From Nostoc calcicola FACHB-3891 (GTDB taxonomy: Bacteria; Cyanobacteriota; Cyanobacteriia; Cyanobacteriales; Nostocaceae), in assembly GCF_014697355.1 (NCBI RefSeq), contig NZ_JACJRQ010000005.1, positions 186,001 through 250,000 on the forward strand: a stretch of DNA of 64,000 nt. The letters run 5' to 3'. Below the pieces are notes generated by a model. That model was given only the letters and a program-made list of their open reading frames with translations, was not told the origin of the DNA and did no database searches. Below are positions 45,328 through 54,978 of the stretch, in pieces. Position 1 is the stretch's first letter, and every line of letters begins with the position of its first letter. The position numbers and the translations under genes are program-made.

Positions 45328-45711
45328 TTTAATTGCCAAATAATTCTCTGTGTAAAAACTGAATAGCGTCCATCCTATTTTTGACATTTAAATCACAAAT
45401 TAAGTGTTATGAAATTGTCTTAAGTGTGAAAATTTTACCAGTAGTTGCCTCATTGGAGAACAGACAATTTATTCGAGAAACTACGTTAATTTGCCTAAGT
45501 ATTATATTTTTTGATAATTGTCATATTCAAACACGGTTAACTTTAAATTAACTTCACTAAAAATTCAAATTCCATAAACAAATTTTCTCCGGAAAATCAC
45601 ACTTTTCAAGGAAAATAAGAGTGTTGGGGAACTTGAATACTTAGGTATAGTCAAAGATAAAAATGTTTAGACAGTACTTTATTAATCGTAATTTCAGAAT
45701 CTCAGGGAAAT
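45328..45711. other. Promoter region of the polysaccharide export gene
   Basis: 384 bp AT-rich, non-repetitive spacer. No gene or RNA recognised; it probably holds the OPX gene promoter. Confidence 0.4.
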
Positions 45712-47181
45712 ATGCTTAACACAAATTTGTTTAAATTGCTTACTCAACCAGTTGTGGGTGCGGCTTTATTAACTGCTGTCAATGTTGGCATGCCATTTGC
45801 TAGCCTAGCTCAGGGACAACCAGCATCACCAGCCATACAAACACCAAACACACAAACGCAATTAGATACTAATTATTTATTGGGAGGCGGCGATCGCATC
45901 CGTGTAAATGTCTTTGAAGTACCAGAATATACAGGTGAATACCAAATCCCTCCAGGAGGAGCGATCAACTTACCTTTAATTGGCAGTGTTCCAGTTCTTG
46001 GGTTAACAACTGAGCAGGCCGCTGATGAAATTGCCAGAAGATATGCTCGCTTCCTTAAACGTCCTCTGATCTCAGTTAATCTATTATCCCCTCGTCCCAT
46101 CAATGTTTTTGTTGCTGGAGAAGTGACACGTCCAGGAGCTTATACTCTCAGCTTGAGCGGAGGCGCTGGAGACAATCCAGGCGTACAATACCCTACTGTA
46201 TTAGCTGCATTGACAACAGCCCAAGGAGTAACACTGGCTGCGGATGTGACTCAAGTTCAATTACGGCGTAAATTCGGACGTTCTTCAGAGCAAGTCGTCA
46301 CCCTCAACTTGAAGCAACTCATCCAAACAGGCACATTATCACAGGATATAACCTTACGGGATGGAGACACCATAGTTGTGCCAACTGCAACCAACTTCAA
46401 CATAGCAGAATCCCGCAATATATTTGCAGCTAACTTTGCTGCTAGTCAAACCACACCCCGCACAGTGACAATTATTGGTGAAGTTAACCGTCCCGGTTCC
46501 TATCTTGTCACCCCAGGTAGCATAAACGATCAGGGAGGTGGAACCGCTAACAGTGGTACTGCTACTCCTACTGGTCTACCAAATGTAACACGGGTAATTC
46601 AACTAGCCGGTGGAATTACAGCACAGGCAGATATTCGTAATCTCAAGCTACGCCGACTTACGAGATCTGGCTCAGAACAAGCCATAGATATCAATCTTTG
46701 GCAACTGTTACAGAGTGGTGATGCTAATCAAGACATTATCGTGCAAGACGGAGATACGATTGTTATTCCCACGGCAACTGAGATCAACCCAGCAGAAGCT
46801 ACCCAATTAGCTACAACTACTTTATCTCCTGCACGCATTCAAGTTGGTGTAGTTGGGGAAGTCAAAAGGCCAGGATTAACAGATGTCCAGCCGAATAGCT
46901 CTTTAAATCAAGCTATACTTGCTGCTGGCGGATTCAACGATGCTAGAGCAAGCAGCAGTGCTGTTGATTTGATTCGTCTTAATCCTAATGGTTCTGTCAC
47001 TAAACGTGTAGTAAAAATTGATTTCTCTGCTGGGATTAATGAGCAAACTAATCCCATACTCCGTAATAATGATGTTGTAGTAGTCGGTCGATCTGGCTTA
47101 GCAAAGTTCGGCGACACCACAAGCACTATATCTGGACCTCTAGGTGTTATCTTTAGTATTTTGAGGGTGTTCGGACTTTAG
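45712..47181 (+). CDS. Polysaccharide export outer-membrane protein (OPX, Wza-like)
   Basis: 489 aa. Signal peptide (about 1-34, ending ASLAQGQ). Poly_export motif LLGGGDRIRVNVFEVPEYTG (about 55-74), then ALGLTTEQAADEIARRYARF-like region and RPLISVNLLSPRPINVFVAG. Three SLBB-type repeats follow: VAGEVTRPGAYTLSL, IIGEVNRPGSYLVTPG, VVGEVKRPGLTDVQPN. It forms the outer-membrane channel for exopolysaccharide made by the cluster to the right (tyrosine kinase, polymerase, flippase). Confidence 0.94.
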   Translation: MLNTNLFKLLTQPVVGAALLTAVNVGMPFASLAQGQPASPAIQTPNTQTQLDTNYLLGGGDRIRVNVFEVPEYTGEYQIPPGGAINLPLIGSVPVLGLTTEQAADEIARRYARFLKRPLISVNLLSPRPINVFVAGEVTRPGAYTLSLSGGAGDNPGVQYPTVLAALTTAQGVTLAADVTQVQLRRKFGRSSEQVVTLNLKQLIQTGTLSQDITLRDGDTIVVPTATNFNIAESRNIFAANFAASQTTPRTVTIIGEVNRPGSYLVTPGSINDQGGGTANSGTATPTGLPNVTRVIQLAGGITAQADIRNLKLRRLTRSGSEQAIDINLWQLLQSGDANQDIIVQDGDTIVIPTATEINPAEATQLATTTLSPARIQVGVVGEVKRPGLTDVQPNSSLNQAILAAGGFNDARASSSAVDLIRLNPNGSVTKRVVKIDFSAGINEQTNPILRNNDVVVVGRSGLAKFGDTTSTISGPLGVIFSILRVFGL

Positions 47182-48012
47182 TTTCAGATATAGATACTAA
47201 TTGGGGGCGTTAGTCAACCTTTATCGTCCCCAGAATCGCATTATCATCATATATCGAGTGCCAGAAAACCAAAGACCATACCATAATCAAGCCATGAGTT
47301 CAGGTTCAATAGTCAAGAATTAACAGAAAACAACCATAGACTCACGATCGCAAGACAAGAGAAAGTTAAACAATTGGCTGGACTTGGGTTATCGATTCCT
47401 TGAGAAGAAACTCGATCGTCAAACAAAGTTTTTCATAGCCTTGAGTAATATTACTTATTGACAAATATTCTAGAGCCTACAGATATTACTGAAAATTCCC
47501 AATCTGCATTATTCGGCTTTTTGAAAGCTGATTGTAGTTACTTGGAATTCATATAATAATGAGAATCTTTTAGAAGCAGAGGCGATTAATAGTTGTCTCT
47601 GCCTTGTTTTATCTAAGATGATGATTCTTATTATCATAAGTATTCTTAAAGTAAATTAACTGATTAATCAGAGATACACTATCTTAACTACAGATCCCGC
47701 ATATACACAGTAGAATGATGTCGAATTGGAAATGACGCCATTTGTACGGATGCTTAGTGTCCATTAAAAGGCTAATTCTGAATACTGAGCGTTTTTTCAG
47801 TATTTTTACTACAGTTTTACCAATTTTTGGAACACAATCTCAAAAAGCATTAAAGCGATATTTACGCGTAAATTCGCAGGTGTAAACCGAAAAAATCGTG
47901 TATAAACTTACAAACGGCAGTTATACGACCGTATCGAATACTGAGTTACTTACTAAGGCTAGAGTTAGTAACCGTTGACAGTTCAGTTTTTGCAACATAA
48001 CCTTTTTTTCCT
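47182..48012. other. 831-bp intergenic region
   Basis: No coding sequence with support. AT-rich. Contains a hairpin at 47781-47804 and possible promoter sequences for the beta-helix gene. No STRR array, unlike most spacers in the window. Confidence 0.45.
47781..47807 (+). terminator. Possible intrinsic terminator/attenuator hairpin
   Basis: AATACTGA (47781-47788) pairs with TCAGTATT (47797-47804) around an 8-base loop, followed by a short T run. It is a weak candidate because it lies 600 bp beyond the OPX gene and 200 bp before the next gene. Confidence 0.35.
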
Positions 48013-49392
48013 ATGATGATTCATGGTTTGAGTTTTCTCAGTTTGAGTGCATCTGTTGTACTTCCCTGGGCACTAACTGGTGTGCTTCAAGGACAGAAAA
48101 TAACAGAGTCTCTAGTTACAGACGTTCGTCAGTCATCTACTGTTCAAGAAAATAAATTACCCAACCGCAAGCTAATCAGTGCTATTACGGCTGCTCCGAC
48201 AACATATTATGTTAGTGGTAGCGGCAATGACAGAAATAGCGGACTCACTATCTCATCGGCGTTTAGAACACCTCAAAGAGCGTCCGACCTTACCAAACCC
48301 GGGGATACGGTACTCCTCATGAACGGGGAATATACAAATGCACCTGGACGTGGGGCTGTACTAGATATTAAACATTCTGGAACTGCAAATGCATGGATTA
48401 CATTTAAAGCCTACCCTGGGCATTTCCCAAAAATTCGCCACAATACATGGCATGGTGTTGTGGTTTCAAGTGGAGCTTCATATATCGAGGTGAACGGGCT
48501 GGAGATCATAGGGAACGCTCAAAATGTAACCCTTGCTTATGCAACGACCCAGAAGTATAACACATCAAATCCGCTTACAAACGGAAACTGCCTAACAGTT
48601 AATGGGCGATCGGGTAATTCTCATCACATAAAGATTCTGAATAACAAAGTACACGATTGTTCAGGAGCAGGTATCTCAGCAATCCAGAGTGATTATCTGA
48701 CGATCAGTAATAACATTGCGTATAATACTTCCTGGTACTCACCCTATGGTACTAGTGGCATTACGTTACTGAATAATCGGAATCATGACAACAATCAGGG
48801 ATATAAGATTTTCGTTACTAATAATAGGACTTACAACAATCGAATGTATATTCCCTGGTATCTATCTGGGACTCTCGCAGACGGTAATGGCATTATTATC
48901 GATAGTTCAAATGGATATACAGGACGAGTTTTAGTTGCAAACAATATCACCTACAATAATGGCGGTTCAGGTATTCATAGCCACAATAGTAACCGTGTAG
49001 ATATTGTCAACAACACGGCATATAAGAATCAGGGAACTCGAGAACTTAAAAAGAAGGGGGAAATATATGCTGGTTACTCATCTGATGTCAAAATTTTCAA
49101 TAACATTATGTATGGTTTGAGTAATTATGATATCAACAGCAACATGAAGAATACCAATGTTGTCTATGACTACAATATTTATTCCAAGGGTTCTCCAGTC
49201 AATGTTATGGGACCTCGCGATATTATTGCAGATCCACAGTTTGTTAATCCCTCGGGTGGCGACTTTAGAGTGAAATCGACGAGTCCGGCAATCAATAGTG
49301 GTTTAAGGTGGAGTGGTTTGACAACTGATTTTCTGGGCAACCCTCGTGTGAGGGGTTCAGCACCTGATAGAGGAGCTTACGAAATCCAGTAG
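48013..49392 (+). CDS. Secreted right-handed beta-helix protein (pectate-lyase-like)
   Basis: 459 aa. N-terminal hydrophobic signal (about 5-25, LSFLSLSASVVLPWALTG). DUF1565-like start TYYVSGSGNDRNSGLTISSA at about 65-85, then parallel-beta-helix repeats (IKILNNKVHDCSGAGISAIQ, LTISNNIAYNTS, VLVANNITYNNGGSGIHSHN, VDIVNNTAYKNQGT). It ends in INSGLRWSGLTTDFLGNPRV, then GSAPDRGAYEIQ, the choice-of-anchor-Q type tail. Its place between OPX and tyrosine kinase suggests a polysaccharide lyase, epimerase or modifier acting on the exported polymer. Confidence 0.88.
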   Translation: MMIHGLSFLSLSASVVLPWALTGVLQGQKITESLVTDVRQSSTVQENKLPNRKLISAITAAPTTYYVSGSGNDRNSGLTISSAFRTPQRASDLTKPGDTVLLMNGEYTNAPGRGAVLDIKHSGTANAWITFKAYPGHFPKIRHNTWHGVVVSSGASYIEVNGLEIIGNAQNVTLAYATTQKYNTSNPLTNGNCLTVNGRSGNSHHIKILNNKVHDCSGAGISAIQSDYLTISNNIAYNTSWYSPYGTSGITLLNNRNHDNNQGYKIFVTNNRTYNNRMYIPWYLSGTLADGNGIIIDSSNGYTGRVLVANNITYNNGGSGIHSHNSNRVDIVNNTAYKNQGTRELKKKGEIYAGYSSDVKIFNNIMYGLSNYDINSNMKNTNVVYDYNIYSKGSPVNVMGPRDIIADPQFVNPSGGDFRVKSTSPAINSGLRWSGLTTDFLGNPRVRGSAPDRGAYEIQ

Positions 49393-49407
49393 TAGTTAAC
49401 GGGATGT

Positions 49408-49464
49408 GGGTTGTATGGCAAAATCCTGATTTATGTAGGCTTTTGTCGTACAACCCGTTTTTTT
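49408..49464 (+). terminator. Intrinsic terminator after the beta-helix gene
   Basis: GGGTTGTATGGCAAAA (49408-49423) pairs with TTTTGTCGTACAACCC (49441-49456), 16-base arms with 14 matches and G-T pairs at the others, 17-base loop, followed by GTTTTTTT. Begins 16 bases after the stop codon. Confidence 0.85.
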
Positions 49465-49735
49465 ACTCACTCTTCGTTAGCCTTTAATCGTCGATCGTGT
49501 TTTTGCTTATAAATCCGACAAACCTAGTTTCAAAAAATTGTTCGTCCAAGTGAAGAACAAAAAAGCAGAAGGGTTTACTAAATAGTTTTAGTAAATAGCT
49601 TATAGCATTTTTATTTCTAGCTAGTGAGATACAAGGTAGGGGCGCTAAGCTTAGCACCTTTATCTTGTAACTCATGTGATTGTGAACCGCTATATTTAAA
49701 TCTATTGCAGTAGACTCTAAACTTCTTTGGAGGTT

Positions 49736-51964
49736 TTATTTTTTTGTAAGTCCCTTAAACTCTTTTGTCAACTCTCTTGGTTGAAAATATTCGTGTTCAT
49801 CATCTAAATAACTACTAGACTCATTTTTATCAATAATTCCATTTACGACTAAACCTAAGACATTATAGTTAGATCTTTCTAACATCTCTTGAGCAGCCTT
49901 AGCACTATTAGAATCAACTACTCCAGGTCGAGCCACTAATAAAATCCCATCAGTCATTTGGCTTAGAGTCAAAGCATCGGCTGCTAAAAGCAGGGGAGGT
50001 GCGTCAATAATTACAAAGTCATAGTGATATTGAGATGGAAAACTTTCAATTAGTGACGCCATGCGTTTTGAATCAAGCAAAGCAAGCGGGTTCGGAGGTC
50101 TAACTCCAGCAGTTAAAATATCAAGGTTATCCATTACCTTAGATACAGCAATGTCAAATTCAGCTTGATCTACAAGAACCTCACTCAGACCAACTGCATT
50201 CGTTAGTTCCCAGAGATGATGCTGAGAAGGAACTCGCATATCTGCATCGATTAGTAAAACTTTACGCCCTAATTGAGCTATTGCAGCTGCTAAATTAGCT
50301 GAAACTGTAGACTTGCCTTCTTTAGGAACTGCACTAGTCACTACGATAGTTTTGAGTACCTTATCTGAACTCAAAAATTTTAGATTAGCTTGAATCATTC
50401 GATACATTTCACTCGTTAACGAGTAAGGCGTATCTCTGACAGCAATTTTTTGAGTTATTGATTCTGCTCTTGAATAAGTGGAGCGAACTTTTTTAACAGA
50501 CAAGGGAATAATTCCGAGTAACGTATATCTAAACACATCTCTGACTTCCTTAAGTGTTTTCAGAGATCTATCTCTCATGCCCAAGAAAAGAATAGTTATA
50601 GTGGCCAAAAATAAACCCACCATCACTCCTAGCACCAAAACAATCAGTTGTTTAGTTTTTACTGATTCTTTAGGTACTAAAGCCTGAGCAATAATCCGCG
50701 AACTGGCTGTATTTGTATTCTCAACTAGCTGTAATTCTTGAACCTTTTTCAATAAAGTTTGGTATGTCGATTCTGCGACTTCAAGTTTCCGTTCTAACTC
50801 CCGCTGATTTTGTATCAACTGGGGTATGCTCTTAACGCGTTGTTCGTAGCTAGAACGAGAATTATACAGAGAGGAGAGTCTTTTGGCTAAGCCAAAACGT
50901 TGCACTTCTGATTGCAGAAAATTTTGGATCAGGCTTTGTCTGAGTTCTCCAATCTGCAATAGGTTCTGCGGAACTTCTGTTTGATTGCCGATAGTCTGAG
51001 GGATTTGCTGCTGTAGGAGGTTTTTTAAGCTAGCTTTTTTTGCTTCAAGATTAACAATTACGGGGTTGTCATCTTGAAAGCGACTGCGCTCACTTGCTAA
51101 CTGCCGATCGACGTCTTGAAGTTGTGTTAGAATTCCCTGTACAGCAGGTGACTGACTTAGGGCACTCACTGCGATCGCCTGCTGGGAATTTAGATTCACT
51201 TTCTGACGCAGTTCATTGGTTTGAGCGTTAACTTCATCAAGTTGCGCTTGAACAGTGTTAATCTCACTGTCTAGATTCCCAATAATGTTAACTGCTGATT
51301 TTGTCTCCTCTGATAAATCTGCAATTCGATACTTCTGTTTAAATATACGTAGTGCTACTTCTGCATTATTAACAGCGGCTTGAGTTTTAGGAAGTTGCTT
51401 GGCCATAAATTGACGAGTTGCTGCTGCCTCAGAGCGATTCGTCAGAATATCATTCTCTAAATAAAGACTCATGATTGTGTTGATTACTGCCGCTGCTTCT
51501 TCCGGACTCCTACTGGCATGAGTAATTCGTAATACATCTGTCCCACCAATAATTTTGAGGGTAAGGGATTTTTGTAGCTCTTCTATTTCTAGAGGTTTAC
51601 CTTCGTTATCCTTGAGCTGTAGTTTGTCTATTGTTTGCTGCAATAAAGGAGGTGAAGAAATAACCTCCATCTGAGTGCTTATAGGATTTTGAGTTGCTAC
51701 CAGGGATTTCAAATCTCCTGAGTCTCCTCCTTCAGAATAACTAGGCACAAGATTAGTTCCTGCAACTTTAAAGGAAGGCGTTTTGAATAACAGTTTTCCT
51801 TCTGCTTCATATGATGGTTTGATAAACTTGGTAGCTATAGCACTCAGGATAACTGTAGCAACAAATACACTGACACCAGGAATCCACCAACGTTTCAATA
51901 CCGATAAGTAACGACTAAGGTCTAAATCAATAGATTCTCTAGATTCCATAGATTTTTCTGACAT
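49736..51964 (-). CDS. Polysaccharide co-polymerase/tyrosine autokinase (Wzc-like BY-kinase)
   Basis: 742 aa. Wzz-type N-terminal region (membrane segments ~32-52 and ~440-460; LDLSRYLSVLKRWWIPGVSV) with a long periplasmic coiled coil between. The C-terminal CpsD/BY-kinase has Walker A VTSAVPKEGKSTVSANLAAA, Walker A' VLLIDADMRVPSQHHLW and Walker B FVIIDAPPLLLAADAL. A short C-terminal Tyr-poor tail (SSSYLDDEHEYFQPRE) holds the few autophosphorylation candidates. It controls chain length and assembly of exopolysaccharide with the OPX. Confidence 0.95.
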   Translation of the reverse strand: MSEKSMESRESIDLDLSRYLSVLKRWWIPGVSVFVATVILSAIATKFIKPSYEAEGKLLFKTPSFKVAGTNLVPSYSEGGDSGDLKSLVATQNPISTQMEVISSPPLLQQTIDKLQLKDNEGKPLEIEELQKSLTLKIIGGTDVLRITHASRSPEEAAAVINTIMSLYLENDILTNRSEAAATRQFMAKQLPKTQAAVNNAEVALRIFKQKYRIADLSEETKSAVNIIGNLDSEINTVQAQLDEVNAQTNELRQKVNLNSQQAIAVSALSQSPAVQGILTQLQDVDRQLASERSRFQDDNPVIVNLEAKKASLKNLLQQQIPQTIGNQTEVPQNLLQIGELRQSLIQNFLQSEVQRFGLAKRLSSLYNSRSSYEQRVKSIPQLIQNQRELERKLEVAESTYQTLLKKVQELQLVENTNTASSRIIAQALVPKESVKTKQLIVLVLGVMVGLFLATITILFLGMRDRSLKTLKEVRDVFRYTLLGIIPLSVKKVRSTYSRAESITQKIAVRDTPYSLTSEMYRMIQANLKFLSSDKVLKTIVVTSAVPKEGKSTVSANLAAAIAQLGRKVLLIDADMRVPSQHHLWELTNAVGLSEVLVDQAEFDIAVSKVMDNLDILTAGVRPPNPLALLDSKRMASLIESFPSQYHYDFVIIDAPPLLLAADALTLSQMTDGILLVARPGVVDSNSAKAAQEMLERSNYNVLGLVVNGIIDKNESSSYLDDEHEYFQPRELTKEFKGLTKK

Positions 51965-52445
51965 AAATCTTCAAAATTACAGGTTTTAAGCGAGAAGTTG
52001 AGTATCTATGTACTCAGAGGGGCAAAAACTACACCTATTAATTAACAATACTATCCTATCTTTACAATTATGACATACGTGCGATTCGTTCTCGCAAAAA
52101 TGGACGACACTTAGTCGTAAGTGTAAGCAAGGTAAGGCTCTCAGCTTCTCGTAATATAAGACCTAATATAATAACTTTGAGAGTATTGGCTCTAAACATA
52201 AATTTTGCTTTTTATGGACAGTCAATCATACGATTAAATTCGCTATTTAATTTTCTCGCTTGTAATACTTATAAGTAAGTATACACCATATTATTAATTA
52301 AACCTATAAATATTAGGTATAAAATCAAAATACTTTGATTGCATAAATCATCCTAAATTATAAAAATAATGATTGGTATCCCAACAAATTTTCGTACTTT
52401 CTTCTAAGAAGATCGTCTCGGCATATCAAGTAGTGAAGATACACT
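51965..52445. other. Intergenic region, no gene found
   Basis: 481 bp AT-rich spacer between the tyrosine-kinase and polymerase/ligase genes. No gene, RNA or repeat element recognised; a promoter for the kinase gene could lie here. Confidence 0.45.
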
Positions 52446-53702
52446 CTAATATATGCTGTATGATTTTCTTTTTATTTCATTTGTCATTTTTACTGATAAA
52501 CATACCGCTACATACATTATCCAGTTAAAAGAATTAGATTCCAGCAACGCAGATTCAGTAAGGCTAGCCAAAATTATATATGTCATGTAAAGAAGCGGCC
52601 AAATATCGAATGCTGTTTTACTAAGACGCACCCAGGTCAGTCCTTGCAAGTAACTACGCCAAAATCCTAAGAAGAATAGCGCTAACCCAAAAAAACCCAA
52701 ATCCAGACAAATAGTCAAATAACCATTGTGAGCGTGGTTTGCAGGGAATCCTACATTCAGCCAAATATAGGCAGATTCACCATTCCATCCTTGCCAGAAT
52801 CCACCATAACCATAACCAAACCAAGGACGTTTCCAAATCATATCCATCACTAGCGGCCACAATTGTGTTCTTCCTGTTAATGTTGCATCTTTACCAATTG
52901 CAGCAAATACTACATCAGCACCATTAGACAATAAAAAATATAAAATTTGACTTACAGTTGCTATTGTTACAAGTGTTGGTATCATAAACTCGTATGGCCA
53001 GCGCCAAACTTGAAAAAGAAAAAATGCCAACATTATAGTGAATAAAATAAGTAAAGATGAAGCTGAACCAGAAAGTAGTAAGAGGAGGATTGACAAGCTA
53101 AAGCCAGTCCAAAAAAGCCAACGCCAGCGATGTCTTTTATTTTCATATCCAAGGATAAAAAAAACTATACTACTAATTACCATCCTTCCTCCTAGACCGT
53201 TTTTATGAGTAAATACTCCACGCCACGTTGTTGAACCCAAGTCCGACTGTATCCCATATTTAGGCAAGGCTATGGCAAATATAAAACTCGATACTATAAC
53301 AATTCCAAAAGTCCAAGCTAGTAAATGTATTTGTTGTTTTAAACTGTATCGTGAGGCAAAGTACATGCCAAATACGCTGGAATTAATGAGAGTAAAACTA
53401 TTTTTTAATGTTGTTGAGGGTTCGGCAGACCAAATAATGGAAAGAGCTGCCATTATGAATATTGGATAAAAAGAAATGCCTTTGCTCAAAATATAAAGAG
53501 TTTTCTTCCAACGCAAAATTAGCAGTAGGTATGTAACTATGTAGATTGAGGAGAAAATAATCCGATTAAATGAGCCATCGTATTCTGTGTGATCGTGCTG
53601 TAGCGCTCCTCCTGATAGTATCAGGGTTAAGATAGCGCCTGTATAAATGAACAAGGCTAAAACTGTGAATGCATACTCAGCAAAAATTAGTATTTTTCTC
53701 AT
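52446..53702 (-). CDS. O-antigen ligase/polymerase family protein (Wzy/ExoQ-like)
   Basis: 418 aa integral membrane protein with about 10-11 hydrophobic segments. The large loop carries WLNVGFPANHAHNGYLTICL, the conserved Wzy-C HN/H motif, and RPWFGYGYGGFWQGWNGE. It polymerises lipid-linked repeat units or ligates polymer. ATG at 53702. Confidence 0.9.
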   Translation of the reverse strand: MRKILIFAEYAFTVLALFIYTGAILTLILSGGALQHDHTEYDGSFNRIIFSSIYIVTYLLLILRWKKTLYILSKGISFYPIFIMAALSIIWSAEPSTTLKNSFTLINSSVFGMYFASRYSLKQQIHLLAWTFGIVIVSSFIFAIALPKYGIQSDLGSTTWRGVFTHKNGLGGRMVISSIVFFILGYENKRHRWRWLFWTGFSLSILLLLLSGSASSLLILFTIMLAFFLFQVWRWPYEFMIPTLVTIATVSQILYFLLSNGADVVFAAIGKDATLTGRTQLWPLVMDMIWKRPWFGYGYGGFWQGWNGESAYIWLNVGFPANHAHNGYLTICLDLGFFGLALFFLGFWRSYLQGLTWVRLSKTAFDIWPLLYMTYIILASLTESALLESNSFNWIMYVAVCLSVKMTNEIKRKSYSIY

Positions 53703-53922
53703 ATTTACATAGATTGATTAACATTTATTTGGATTTTTTTCATTCAGGTCGAAGACACAAGTAACCTACACTTAACACTCAGCAATTTTAGCAAAGACAC
53801 TTTATATATCGCCCTATTTTAATAGCCACAATTAGTTTTTTTCATGTAGACTTTAAATTCATACCTCAAAGTTTTATCTAATTATTATCTTCTGTCTTCT
53901 ACCTTTTTTTGTAAAAGACTTA

Positions 53923-54921
53923 TTATGTTTTGGCCTTCTTGCTCAAGACAGAGCGAACTTGCTGCCTGACTTGGGGAGGTATCAACCACATTGTCAAGTA
54001 CAAAAAAATATTCATCGGTTGTAGCTTGCCCCAGCGTATAACTTCCCACAATAGAGGAAAGAAAGCTTTCCAGTCACCTACTGACGACGCTGAAGGACTA
54101 ACAATTGTTGCAACAAACCCTGAATAAGCCTTTGGTGTGACTAGATTACGGATCGAACGAATCCAATCCAAGGAATATTTCCAGTCGTTGATGTTGCTTA
54201 AACGGTTGATTCCCATTTCTGAATGCCAAATTGCCATAGCCTCAGGTACAAACTCTATTCCTACACCTTCCATAGCGCTAACCCGAAGCAACCACTCCCA
54301 ATCCTCATGTCTGTAAAATTTTTCTTCCAAAGGCATTTTTTCCATTAAGTCTTTTTTGACGAAAATCGTGGAGGTTTGTATGCACCCATCTCCTTTAAAA
54401 AAGGATTTACGAACAAAAAGATATTCACTTAAAGGTTCTGAGGGTTTTGGCAGCCTTCTTGGACAAATAAATTCACCTTTTGGAGTTACGGAAACGAAAC
54501 GACTGACGACAACCGGAAAATTATAATGAGAATTATTTCCTAGTTCTAATTGACGCTCCAATTTTTCTGGAAACCATTGATCGTCATCATCTAAAAAAGC
54601 TATCCAAGTCCCTTTGGCTTCCCTGACGCCAGTATTTCTAGCCCCTGATGGACCAAGATTTTTTGGTAGTTCTATCACTCTTAGTCTTGGATCGTCTATC
54701 TGAGATAAAGCATCGACTGTTTCCCGATCTGGACCATCGACTATAACAATCACTTCAATTGATTGCAGGGTCTGACTTAATGCACTTTTAGCACCCCTCA
54801 CAACAATTTGTGGTCTGTTGCGTGTAGGAATAACTACGCTGACTATTGGTTGGTTACTTTCGTTTGGCATTGGTAAACTATGGGTTGTCGTTTTTTCTGC
54901 TTGAAAATATTCAATATTCAT
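53923..54921 (-). CDS. Family 2 glycosyltransferase
   Basis: 332 aa GT-A fold. VSVVIPTRNRPQIVVRGAKS, VIVDGPDRETVD and TWIAFLDDDDQWFPEKLERQ (DDDD, donor/metal site at about 106-109) are present, and later YRHEDWEWLLRVSAMEG (ED motif). It adds one sugar to the lipid-linked repeat unit; donor and acceptor are unknown. 57 bp downstream of the flippase gene. Confidence 0.92.
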   Translation of the reverse strand: MNIEYFQAEKTTTHSLPMPNESNQPIVSVVIPTRNRPQIVVRGAKSALSQTLQSIEVIVIVDGPDRETVDALSQIDDPRLRVIELPKNLGPSGARNTGVREAKGTWIAFLDDDDQWFPEKLERQLELGNNSHYNFPVVVSRFVSVTPKGEFICPRRLPKPSEPLSEYLFVRKSFFKGDGCIQTSTIFVKKDLMEKMPLEEKFYRHEDWEWLLRVSAMEGVGIEFVPEAMAIWHSEMGINRLSNINDWKYSLDWIRSIRNLVTPKAYSGFVATIVSPSASSVGDWKAFFPLLWEVIRWGKLQPMNIFLYLTMWLIPPQVRQQVRSVLSKKAKT

Positions 54922-54978
54922 GGTTCTTCAGTTCTTATAGTTTTCGCTAATTCGCTGTTTGAGAAGTGAGGGCAATCA